DNA from: Chondrosia reniformis | Taxonomy: Eukaryota; Porifera; Demospongiae; Chondrillida; Chondrillidae | Direction of reading: 5' to 3' | NCBI GenBank assembly: GCA_947172415.1 | Contig: OX359202.1 | Span: 560,501-624,500, forward strand | DNA: 64,000 bases | Part shown: positions 54,998 to 64,000 of the stretch, piece after piece | How the letters are laid out: every line of letters starts with the position of its first letter | Numbering within the stretch: the stretch's first letter is position 1 | The notes under the pieces: model-generated | Seen by the model: only the letters and a program-made list of their open reading frames with translations | Databases searched by the model: none | Told to the model about the DNA's origin: nothing | Position numbers and translations under genes: made by a program

Positions 54998-55594
54998 ATG
55001 GATTTATGGACTCAAATGAAAGCGAAGAAGACTCTGTCTACAGGTATATTCTGTATTAATGTCACAGAAGAAGTCTTTAACATAAATTTTAACCACATGA
55101 CAATGGTAACATAGTCACGTCACGTGATAACATGCACACGTAAAGTATGGCTTAACAGCAGCGATGTACTGAGAGGTGAATCCAGTCCGACAGAGCTCCT
55201 TGATGGAGCTGGTGTCAGCATTCCACACGTACACTACACTACCCAGTGCCACAGCCAACAGATTAGCACTGCCCCAGTCCAGAGTGTTTATGTCTGGATA
55301 CGAGGATGAAGGAAAGATATATTTGTGAAATATACACTTTTACAGCTAATTATCTGCATACTTTAGATTGCTATATATTTAATAAACAGTGTTTCTTTGA
55401 AATATACACCTATATAGTTAAATATTTGCACACTTCATAATAATGATCGCAACTTAGAAAAGTCATCTACTGTTTCCCGTGCATCTAGTATACGATCTGC
55501 TGTAGTAGGAACAGTTCTCAATCTCTTCCTCTTTACTGATGAAGATTTAGGAGTCCTTATGCAACTACTGTTTGCAGACAGAGCTTCCAGTTAG
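54998..55594 (+). CDS. Possible small two-exon gene or fragment
   Basis: Exon 54998-55043 ([15 protein letters not shown], phase 1, donor GTATAT) can join exon 55458-55594 after CAACTTAG, giving [20 protein letters not shown], then [20 protein letters not shown], then DRASS and TAG; about 61 aa. The second exon is also kept, in frameshifted form, as the kinase 5' flank in units 1, 2 and 4. I do not recognise it. It may be the last exon of another gene. Confidence 0.3.
55143..55310 (-). pseudogene. Cdc20-like first WD40 exon, isolated fragment
   Basis: Near-identical to the exon encoding [20 protein letters not shown] to FTSQYI in the three Cdc20 copies. Cut off after that, with only the usual left flank (GAGGATGAAGGAAAGATAT) kept. 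Confidence 0.85.
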
Positions 55595-55644
55595 GGAACC
55601 GCAAAGATGTCTCGTGATCAGCCGTTCACTCCCACTCGTAAAGT

Positions 55645-58342
55645 ATGGCTGAACGACAACTGCTCCCAAAATGCCCTGCTAACTTGAAGCTTTCTTCCAA
55701 AGAACTTGGACGAGGAGCTTATGGTGCTGTACGAGAAGGAGAATTTAATGGTCGCCCTGTAGCAGTGAAAACTGTCCACAGTGAGATAGCTCGAGGTAAA
55801 CCTCTCGAGGATTTCACCAGAGAATGTCAGCTTCTAGCCAGTCTCGAGGACCACCCCAATATCGTCAAATCGTACGGTGCCTTCGAAAGCAGGACCGGCG
55901 AGCCCATGTTGGTTCTAGAACGAATGAAGGAGAATCTCCGTCAGTATCTCAGTCGAAATCGCGGTACTTTGAGCCGAAAGAGACAATTAGAAATATGTCT
56001 GGGTATTGCGTCTGGTCTAAAGTTTCTTCACGAAAGGAATCCTCCCGTGGCCCATCGCGACGTGACGGATAAAAACGTGTTGATCGGTGAAGACGGTAAC
56101 GTGAAAGTGAGCGACCTCGGTCAATCCAAACTGCTGGAGAACGGAGACGTATACATGAGCACTACTGCTCCCGGTAATGTCGTGTACATGCCACCAGAAG
56201 CACTGAAAAGTGGCGATTCTCATTTCAGTGTGAAGGTGGATGTGTTCTCCTTGGGAGTGCTGATGTTGCAGATTGCTACTCAGTGCCAACCGACATGTGG
56301 TCTAGTTGGTATTGGTACTGTACCAGAGTTGGAGCGTCGGAGAGGTGATCTGTCCAAACTGCCAATTGAACATCCTCTTAAGCCGTTGATAGAGTTGTGT
56401 CTGAAGGATGACTACAAGAACAGACCTGATGTCAGAATAGTCCATGATCTGATAAAGACACCTTTTGATCTAATCCGACAACTTCATCAAAGTGAAGTAA
56501 GAAGATGTTAATATGTTGTCAAGAATAGTTATTGAGTGTGTACAACTGTATGATTTCCCAATCCTGCTGTCATTTTCCAAATAAAGTCAAGATGGATATA
56601 TTTATTGTCTGTCACATTGCTACATGTACATTGTCTGCATGTTTATTTCCTTTGACAATCCATGGCTATGATGGTGTAACTGTAGAAGTATCTTCACTTT
56701 GCAGCCGACTGCCACATTTAATTATACCTCTACACCTTTGGTTAATTGTCCATTGACCATAGACCATCTATACTGCATAATAGTGTATGGTCTTCTATGG
56801 TTTGATTCAGTATTAACTCCAAATGACTGGACATATATACAAGTATCTGATTGTATAGTGTATGAAAGTCGTGTGATTCATCTCTCCATATTATAATTTA
56901 ACCAAATTTGCAATCTCCTGTTTTTTTCAATTTTTCAAATAAAGTCCATATTGTCTATCATACTGGTACATGTACCAACAGACATGTATATTTCAGGTTT
57001 TTATATAAACTACATGTATACTAGTATGTTATAGACAGTCCATGTATAACTTGTTATCACCTTATAACTATTTACTGTAATGATTGCACAATCTCTAGTT
57101 ACTGATATCTGACATGGGAGCAGTACAGATCTCTCCTCATGAAGTGTCAAAGAAACAGAACTACAATGAAAGTAACAACGTAAGTGAACATATAATTAGT
57201 GTTGTTAAAAGTTACAAGTGACAGCTATACCACATAACTTCTTTATAGTTAACCTTATTTTGTAGTTTCCCATAATGATATTCTATTAATATTGTAATTT
57301 AACTGTATACATAATATATACATAAATTAAAATGTAATATTGAAGCTTGCAAATGAATGTAATTTCTGTTTTGTAGTGTTTCAGGAGTGATCTCCTCTTA
57401 AGTGGTCATCACTTTCTTAAATCAAACTTACCAGATATACCAGTAGCTGTTTGGGATGCAAGTGCACACTACCTTGATGGTAAGGTCTTCATTACAGGAG
57501 GAGGTCTAGGTAATAGTGACCCTTGTAAGGTGATGCAGGTCTACCATATTGATGATCAGAAATGGACCACAATTTCAGATATCCCACAATACGAATGTGG
57601 AGCAGATATTATACAAGGTCATCTGACACTGATTGGAGGAATTGATGCAGTTACTGGTAAAGTTACAGGAAAGCTGTCTACATATGTTAATGATCATTGG
57701 GAAGAAATCTACCCTCCTATGCCAACACCTAGAAGTGCATTTGGAGTAGCACTTGAAGATAACCTTTTGATCACAGCAGGTGGAGAGTGTGCTGATGCAG
57801 CAGTGAGTACAGTTGAAGTGTTAAACACAGAATTAAAGCAGTGGTACTCTCTGAAGAGTCTACAGTTACCAGAACCTATATGTTCATGTGGTATGACTAT
57901 TTCCAGTGGATATGTGTATATAGGAGGAGGAGCGAATACTGCAAAGAAGGCCAATAAGAGATATTGGAGGTTACCGTGGAGTACAGTACAACAGTCAGTA
58001 CAGAACATAGATAATACATCATCACCAGTCACTTGGGAGAAGATAGCTGATTCACCATTTATATCATCATCTCTCTTACCCAACAGCAAGCTGCCAGTCT
58101 TGTTTGGAGGAGAGGATAATGATGACAAAACAAGTGAATATAAAACGAGATCAGACATTTTTGTGTATGACCCAACTCAGAAGAGATGGACAGCAGTAGG
58201 CAACATTAGTACAGAATGTGGTTATCTTTGTGTAGTACCTATTAACTCTAGTGTAGTATTTGTATGTGGTGGTTATATAGATATTATTATAGATAACGAA
58301 AGTTGTACTAACAAAACTGAACTTCTTGTAATGTATTTATAA
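55645..58342 (+). CDS. Protein kinase-Kelch fusion, copy C (unit 3, probable ancestral setting)
   Basis: Three phase-0 exons: 55645-56496, 57099-57179, 57377-58342; 632 aa. Kinase start is MAERQLLPKC; catalytic HRDVTDKN, DLG and PPEAL are conserved; the C-lobe end has an extra residue (IRQLHQSE). The Kelch exon is the longest of the set, with insertions around GGEDNDDKTSEYKTRS and GGYIDIIIDNESC. An ATG near the Kelch start in copies A and B is ATA here, which argues that the Kelch part is read by splicing from the kinase and not from its own start. The 5' leader has one GATCAGCCGTTC unit instead of two. Confidence 0.8.
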
Positions 58343-58562
58343 TTTTTTATACAATTTTAGAAAACAATGGTAATATAAACAAAGCAGTAGTGTGTTTGTA
58401 ATGAATGTAATAGAGATTGATGTTATTATTGTACAAATATATTCGAATTACAGTAAGGAGTTGAACAATCCAGGGAACTTCCCTTGGTGATTGAAATGAA
58501 TAATGTTAAAACAGAACTAGATTCAAAATGTTGATTATCTTAACATGCTAAAAGGTGACACT

Positions 58563-59868
58563 AGAATATTGTCCAATCTCTTCTTATATATTTGAAGAGA
58601 AATGAGTCACAGCTCCATCAGGTTGACCAGCAAAGCACTTCCACAGCCTCATGCAGTGTCTCATCAGCTCCAACTGAGGCCACTGTAGTCCCATCTGGGG
58701 AGAGGGAAGTGTGCAGTATCCTTCCCTCATGTCCCTTCAACTCGGCCACACACTGCAGGGAGGGGTACTGGAGGAGGACCAACTGGTTCTGGGGAAAGCC
58801 TTGAGCTACCAACACCTCACAATGACCCTCACTCCACAACACTCCTGACACCTGTTGGAAGGGAGGAAGAGAAGAAGTCACAACACACCAGAGGGATGGG
58901 GAGAGGGTAATGTTACATGAGGTACAAGTGTTATCTTTGCTCACTTGTGAATCTGTAGTGAGCGTCTCCATGCACTGTCCAGATGTGACATTCCAGAACT
59001 TGACTGTCTTGTCTGAGCTACCTCCTCCGGTAGCCAAAAGATTCAACTGCCAAGGACACCAGGAGAGGGCCTGACATGGACAAGGGAACATTAAGGGGTT
59101 GTCGTGGTAACCAAAATAGCTTACTTTCAGATAAACTTAACCAAACATTCTATTGAAAGTTATAACAAATCCTTCACATCAGAAGGACTAGTCACTCATA
59201 CTATATCTCACACACTTGAATGTGACAAATCACTCACTTTGACTGCCGCCTTGTGTTCCTTGAAGGTGTGTTTGGGAGTGGTCCAGGGACTCCTCCCACA
59301 AGTGTCCCATACCTGGACTAGGCAGTCATTACCTCCACTGGCAAGGTAGCGACCGTTGTGCGACCACTTTAGTCCACACACCTCATGTTTGTGTCCTTTC
59401 ACAGTTTCTACAAGCATGTTCCTTGCTCTGGTGTTGTAAATGTGCACTTCTCCACTTCTTGAACCGGAGGCCAGTAACATCTTGTTCCAGTCTAAACAGG
59501 CAACTCTGGCAGAATGGGACTGACAGGACCAGACCTTCTTTGACTGTTCAACATTCCAAATGTGAAGAGTTACAAGAAAATAAATAAACAATTATTATAA
59601 TTCCATATGATGGTAAAATTCCATTCCTGGTGATATTACCATGGTAACTGATATTGCACAACTCTACTTGTATTTCGCCATCATTTGTAGCTACTGGCAA
59701 CAATCTACCACTTTGGTCCCACTTAGCAGCAGTGATGTACTGAGAGGTGAATCCAGTCCGACAGAGCTCCTTGATGGAGCTGGTGTCAGCATTCCACACA
59801 TACACTACACTACCCAGTGCCACAGCCAACAGATTAGCACTGCCCCAGTCCAGAGTGCATGTTTATGT
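58563..59868 (-). pseudogene. Cdc20/Fizzy-like WD40 gene, copy 3 (unit 3)
   Basis: All propeller exons are present (VATNDGEIQVELCN intact here, unlike copy 2), but two 4-nt insertions break it: CATG near 59859 in the first exon and ATGC near 58652 in the last exon (CCTCATGCAGTGTC versus CCTCAGTGTC), after VGADETL. No N-terminal C-box exon. Confidence 0.8.
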
Positions 59869-59964
59869 CTGGATACGAGGATGAAGGAAAGATATATTTG
59901 TGAAATATACACTTATACAGCTAAATATCTGCACACTTTAGATTGCTATTTAATAATATACGTA

Positions 59965-60112
59965 TAGTGTTTCTTTCAGAGTATTTAGCAAGGGGGGGGG
60001 ATCGGGGGGTAAAATGTTCATTCTAGCACACATATAGCATATAACATTTGTCATTTTCAAGGGGGGGAGGGGTGGCAAATTGCCCCTCTGCCCCTCCAGT
60101 GAATGAAATATT
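59965..60112. mobile_element. MITE-like element with G-rich tracts
   Basis: Relative of 38749-38832: GTGTTTCTTTCAGAG start and GCCCCTCCAGTGAATGAAA end, with GGGGGGGG, GGGGGG, GGGGGGG and GGGG runs inside. Could form a G-quadruplex. Confidence 0.55.
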
Positions 60113-60113
60113 A

Positions 60114-60239
60114 TAGTAAGAAGTCAATTATCCGAACCGGAGGGTGTTTGGATAACTGTAAATTACAGTGAAACACTTTTACATGCATATGCAGCTAAAT
60201 ATATGCAAACTTATAATAATAATTGACGTCCTACTGTAA
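60114..60239. mobile_element. pogo-like MITE at the unit 3/unit 4 boundary
   Basis: AGTAAGAAGTCAATTATCCG to AATTGACGTCCTACTG, abutting the truncated methyltransferase exon as in units 2 and 3. Confidence 0.65.
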
Positions 60240-61699
60240 TGATGATGGACCTGGAGGAATCTCATTTGCTCTCTCAAGGGTGTTTGAAGAGGTCAAAGGT
60301 GTTGACCTTTCTGAGAGCTTCATATTGAAATGTAAAACTGTCAAGGAGACGGGTGAAATTTACTATCAAATGCCGGTTGAAGGGGATATTTTGAGAGAAG
60401 TCACGTACAAAGTTCCTGAAGATATAGTGAGTCAATTGAACAGATTTTTAATTTTATTTGACTTGCAATTGAGGCTTGCCACACCCTCTCCATTCTCACC
60501 ACACCCCCATCCTCAATAGGTTTTATAATGTGATCAAATTTTAGTGATTTTCTATATTTTTTTGCTTTTTGATGTATTGATTTGGACCAATAGGATCGCA
60601 GTAAAGTTACCTTTGAATTGAAGGATGCTACAAAGATGGAGTTGTCCTCAACAGGAACTTTTGGTTGTGTGGTAGCTTCCAATATCATACATCATATTCC
60701 TAATCCTGAGGCCTTTATCTTGAAGATGAAGAAGTTTGTTGAGCCAGGAGGTACCTTTGTGTTGGCAGACTTTTACAGGTGGGAGGGACACATGGCTAAA
60801 GTGAGTCATTTGGAGGTGTTATACGTATATAGTGTGATTTACTAATCTAGTACAAGTGTTTAAACAACCTCAAAATTAAGAGAGAGGTAAGGATTCAAAG
60901 AAGAGCTTCCAGAAAGACTTCCAGGGTCACTAATTAAGGTTGGTATTCCCAGAAACAGCTGGCCCAGTGGAGCAGAAAAATATAGAGAAGTTCTCTATCC
61001 TCATCCAATTAAAGCTCTCACTAGCCTGTTTAGCCTTCTATTATTTGCTATTTAATATGATATGGACCTGGAGGAATCTCATTATTATTTAATAGATGTA
61101 GTATCTTTTGAAAGCTTCATCTTTCAAACTGTTTGAGCATCTAGAGACGCAGTTGGTAACAATCTTTTCGAGTATCAGACATTTCAACCCTGAGGATCGG
61201 TCTTCTTCAGTGACTGACGTTGGTCCGTAGGTGTCCCCTTTTTAAAGCCATTAGTTCCCCTAGCTGCCATTTTGGATGACATCATCAGTTACATCATTTT
61301 CTTTATCAAAACGTCTTGACCCTTCTAAAAGATAGTGAACAGTCCTCTAAAGTTCTTTGCTATACCAGCCTATCTATCTATATGTCTGCTTATTGAATAA
61401 GTCCTATACTCCTATATAAGATGTACATATACATACTGGTAATATATGATTAAATTTATATATTATATATTAAAAAATTAATGTACTTTAACTTGTGTAC
61501 TTTACAGAAGTTCTGGTTGGGTGGGTATACTGATTCTGAAGGTAAGACAGTCTCCACTCTAGAGACCCTTCAGCGTCTCATGAAAGATGACTTTGAGCTG
61601 GAGGAGATTACTGATGTTCCAATCTTAGCAAGGGAGAACAGACTTACCTATCGACTGATGATAGACCAGGTCAGCGTGTGGAGAAGGAAGGAGAAGTGA
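60240..61699 (+). pseudogene. Methyltransferase relic, unit 4
   Basis: Exon 2 from GGACCTGGAGGAATCTC (about 60248-60426), exon 3 (about 60596-60802) and exon 4 (61508-61699) are all open and spliceable in phase. It is thus the least damaged relic, but exon 1 and the LEVGC half of motif I are missing. A transcript could start upstream in the MITE, but SAM binding would be impaired. Confidence 0.8.
61093..61225. repeat. Foldback-family copy (unit 4)
   Basis: Same position, arm and core as in unit 2 (minus strand CTGAAGAAGACCGATCC...GGGTTGAAATGTCTGA). Preceded at 61065 by the 20-base exon fragment GGACCTGGAGGAATCTCATT. Confidence 0.65.
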
Positions 61700-61869
61700 T
61701 GAACTGAAATTACAAAACATTTCAACTACTTTTAGAGCAAATTTAGAGCATAATTTTATGTAATAAATAATGGTGTTCAAACTTTTAAAATTTACACTTC
61801 AAGTAGAAAAGTTACAGCTCTCCTTATAAAGTATGCATTATATACAGTATTATCATTATACATAAGCAG

Positions 61870-62204
61870 TTATTGCATAATCAAGTGAAAAGGTTGCTCA
61901 ATTTTGATCAAGTAAGGGCTGCTTGTCCAAGTCAAATGAAATTGCTCTCCCAATCTTCGTCTTCTGGTCTGGTATTTCTTCCTTGTCAAACACACATATA
62001 AAACAGCTGCTATGATAATGATAATGACTGATACAAGTGTGATAAATGTTCCAAACAGACATCCAATCCAAAACATTAGAGCTGGAACTGGAACTTAGTA
62101 TTATATGTCAGAACAACATGGAACCAAATCTGTAATACAGTATGTTCTATATAGCAGTGTTTGTTATGTCTTCATTGACTGTAACATTGTACTCATTTGA
62201 TGAG
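61870..62204 (-). pseudogene. Delta ligand 3' end, unit 4
   Basis: Transmembrane exon WIGCLFGTFITLVSVIIIII with the same tail frameshift as unit 2. The exon start (GGAACTTCCACTAAG acceptor block) has lost several bases at 62095. Ends at the shared GATGAG/ATTTAGG junction (62204/62205). Confidence 0.8.
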
Positions 62205-62328
62205 ATTTAGGAGTCCTTATGCAACTGCTGTGTTTGCAGACAGAGCTTCCAGTAGGGAACCGCAAAGATGTCTCGTGATCAGCCGTTCACTCCCACTCGT
62301 GATCAGCCGTTCCTCCCACTCGTAAAGT

Positions 62329-64000
62329 ATGGCTGAACGACAACGCCTCCCAAAATGCCCTGCTAACTTGAAGCTTTCTTCCAAAGAACTTGGACGAGGA
62401 GCTTATGGTGCTGTAAGAAAAGGAGAATTTAATGGTCGCCCTGTAGCAGTGAAAACTGTCCACGGTGAGATAGCTCGAGGTAAACCTCTCGAGGATTTCA
62501 TCAGAGAATGTCAGCTTCTAGCCAGTCTCGAGGACCACCCCAATATCGTCAAATCGTACGGTGCCTTCGAAAGCAGTAGCGGCGAGCCCATGTTGGTTCT
62601 AGAACGAATGAAGGAGAATCTTCGTGAATATCTCAGTCGAAATAGCGGTATTTTGAGCCGAAAGAGGCAATTGGAAATATGCCTGAAAATTTCGTCTGGT
62701 CTAAAGTTTCTTCACGAAAGGAATCCTCCCGTGGCCCATCGCGACGTGACGGATAAAAACGTGTTGATCGGTGAAGACGGTAGCGTGAAAGTGAGCGACC
62801 TCGGCCAATCCAAACTGCTGGAGAATGGAGACGTATACATGAGCACTACTGCTCCTGGTAATGTCGTGTACATGCCACCAGAAGCACTGAAAAGTGGCAA
62901 TTCTTATTTCAGTGTGAAGGTGGATGTGTTCTCCTTAGGAGTGCTGATGTTGCAGATTGCTACTCAGTGCCAACCGACATGTGGTCTGGTTGGTATTGGA
63001 GTGACATCAGAGTTGGAGCGTCGGAGAGGTGATCTGTCCAAACTGCCAATTGAACATCCTTTAAAGCCGTTGATAGAGTTGTGTCTGAAGGATGACTACA
63101 AGAACAGACCTGATGTCAGAATAGTCCATGATCTGATAAAGACACCTTTTGATCTGATTCAACAGCATGAAAGTGAAGTAAGAAGATGTTAATATGTTGT
63201 CAAGAAATAGTTATTGAGTGTGTACAACTGTATGATTTCCCAATCCTGCTGTCATTTTCCAAATAAGGTCAAGATGGATATATTTATTGTCTGTCACATT
63301 GCTACATGTACATTGTCTGCCTGTTTATTTCCTTTGACAATCCATGGCTATGATGGTGTAACTGTAGAAGGATCTTCACTTTGCAGCCGACTGCCACATA
63401 CCTCTACACCTTTGGTTAATTGTCCATTGACCATAGACCATCTATACTGCATAATAGTGTATGGTCTTCTATGGTTTGATTCAGTATTTAATTCCAAATG
63501 ACTGGACATATATACAAGTATCTGATTGTATAGTGTATGAAAGTCGTGTGATTCATCTCTCCATATTATAATTTAACCAAATTTGCAATCTCCTGTTTTT
63601 TCAATTTTTCAAATAAAGTCCATATTGTCTAACATACTGGTACATGTACCAACAGACATGTATATTTCAGGTTGTTATATATAAACTACATGTATACTTG
63701 TATGTTATAGACAGTCCATGTATAACTTGTTATCACCTTATTACTATTTACTGTAATGATTGCACAATCTCTAGTTACTGATATCTAACATGGGAGCAGT
63801 ACAGATCTCTCCTCCTTAGCATGTATATAACTGCTTTATTTTGTAGTTTCCCATAATGATATTCTATTAATATTGTAATTTAACTGTATACAAAATATAA
63901 ATTATACTGTAATATTGAAAAGTTGCAAATGAATATAATTTCTGTTTTGTAGTGTTTCACGAGTGATCTCCTCTTAAGTGGTCATCACTTTCTTAAATCA
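62329..64000 (+). CDS. Protein kinase-Kelch fusion, copy D (unit 4, runs off the window)
   Basis: Kinase exon 62329-63177 is open with all catalytic residues, and differs from the others at AVRKGEF, SSSGEP, NSGILS and CLKISSG. The linker exon (from 63775) has lost its 3' half and donor in a deletion. If used, it reads LLISNMGAVQISPP then TAG at 63817. The Kelch exon begins at 63953 (CFTSDLLLSGHHFLKS) and continues past the right edge. Kinase exon and Kelch exon are both phase 0, so skipping the linker restores a fusion. Otherwise only a kinase is made. Confidence 0.7.

Overview
The window is animal nuclear DNA, most likely from a demosponge close to Amphimedon. It is AT-rich, with compact genes split by short GT-AG introns. 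Metazoan markers are the spliceosomal helicase Aquarius, gephyrin, a DSL/EGF Delta ligand and Cdc20-type WD40 repeats. A cluster of spongin-type short-chain collagen proteins points to a sponge. The organism call is inferred from gene content and was not checked against a database.

Layout. 1-4.7 kb (+): C-terminal half of Aquarius. 5-19.3 kb (-): seven tandem secreted short-chain-collagen-C4-like genes. Four have an N-terminal coiled coil, a Gly-X-Y stretch and the Cys-rich C-terminal domain; one of these is frameshifted. Three keep only the C-terminal domain. Relics of a collagen 5' end and of the Aquarius 3' end between them show growth by block duplication. 20.2-22.3 kb (-): a membrane-anchored methyltransferase resembling the C-terminal domain of the ovothiol enzyme OvoA. 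22.3-26 kb (-): gephyrin, with its first exon not found. 26.5-29.3 kb (+): two paralogous secreted proteins of unknown family. 29.8-34.2 kb (+): two more intact OvoA-type methyltransferases with identical exon lengths.

32-64 kb is a four-fold segmental duplication. Each unit reads: methyltransferase (+), last exon(s) of a Delta ligand (-), protein kinase joined in frame to a Kelch domain (+), Cdc20 WD40 repeats (-). Unit 3 (46.1-60.1 kb) still holds a whole Delta gene and a stretch of gene fragments. Units 1, 2 and 4 share one deletion junction that removes about 7.4 kb of it, so they descend from one deleted ancestor. The kinase-Kelch gene stays open in three complete copies. The methyltransferases of units 2-4 lack the start of the SAM-binding exon, and each Cdc20 copy carries a different lesion.

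Mobile DNA: tRNA-derived SINE copies, pogo/Tigger-like MITEs at unit edges, and a foldback family whose loop carries a CTGAAGA...GAAAC core resembling a hammerhead ribozyme. The genes do not form a known pathway. What links them is paralogy and shared duplication history. Possible biological themes are extracellular matrix (collagens), Notch signalling (Delta), thiol-histidine methylation and a lineage-specific kinase-Kelch family. Exon boundaries were read by eye from splice signals and frame, so a few may be off by some bases.
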